Source of the DNA: Spirochaetota bacterium
GTDB taxonomy: Bacteria; Spirochaetota; UBA4802; JAFGJZ01
Assembly (NCBI GenBank): GCA_023396665.1
Contig: JAEWVL010000290.1
Location: 1 to 5,943, forward strand
Direction: 5' to 3'
DNA: 5,943 nt
The position numbers and the translations under genes were made by a program. The notes below the pieces were generated by a model. It did no database searches and had not been told where the DNA came from. It saw nothing but the letters and a program-made list of their open reading frames with translations. Every line of letters begins with the position of its first letter. Within the stretch, counting starts at the first letter, position 1. This document shows, one piece after another, positions 5,931-5,943 of the stretch.

Positions 5931-5943
5931 GTCCGAAACAGCG

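Overview
The window carries six protein-coding loci and looks like an ordinary chromosomal stretch of a free-living bacterium with moderate, slightly A/T-rich composition. There is no phage, transposon, CRISPR or RNA-gene signature. The DUF4340-type protein, hybrid histidine kinase with Hpt domain, DUF3795 protein and PpiB-type cyclophilin would fit a spirochaete or a desulfobacterial lineage. I cannot settle the taxon from sequence alone.

Layout: (1) 1-441, plus strand: the C-terminal end of a DUF4340-like protein cut by the window edge, closed by a strong bidirectional terminator (449-477). (2) 483-3033, minus strand: a signalling unit read right to left. It comprises a four-helix membrane hybrid histidine kinase with HisKA, HATPase, receiver and Hpt domains (TTG start), then a stand-alone CheY-like receiver gene. 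The receiver gene is intact in frame except for a single TAG at codon 48. (3) 3034-3212: a divergent control region with a candidate kinase promoter and an adjoining 10-bp palindrome. (4) 3213-4621, plus strand: a two-gene operon of an uncharacterised protein with a ribbon-helix-helix-like N-terminus and an EamA/DMT-family exporter, coupled by an ATGA overlap. (5) 4598-4939, minus strand: a cysteine-rich DUF3795 protein whose last eight codons overlap the transporter's last eight codons tail to tail. (6) 4940-5402: a 463-bp divergent intergenic region containing a 14-bp perfect palindrome and, directly before the next gene, a series of inverted repeats. (7) 5403-5930, plus strand: a PpiB-type peptidyl-prolyl isomerase.

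The kinase has every residue needed for a His-Asp-His relay, and the adjacent receiver is its natural final target. The premature TAG falls before that receiver's phospho-acceptor Asp, so the local output is either lost, restored by readthrough, or a sequencing artefact. This is the most notable point in the window. The second is the unknown RHH-like protein translationally coupled to an exporter, which may be a self-regulating transport operon. I see no convincing new multi-gene system beyond these.
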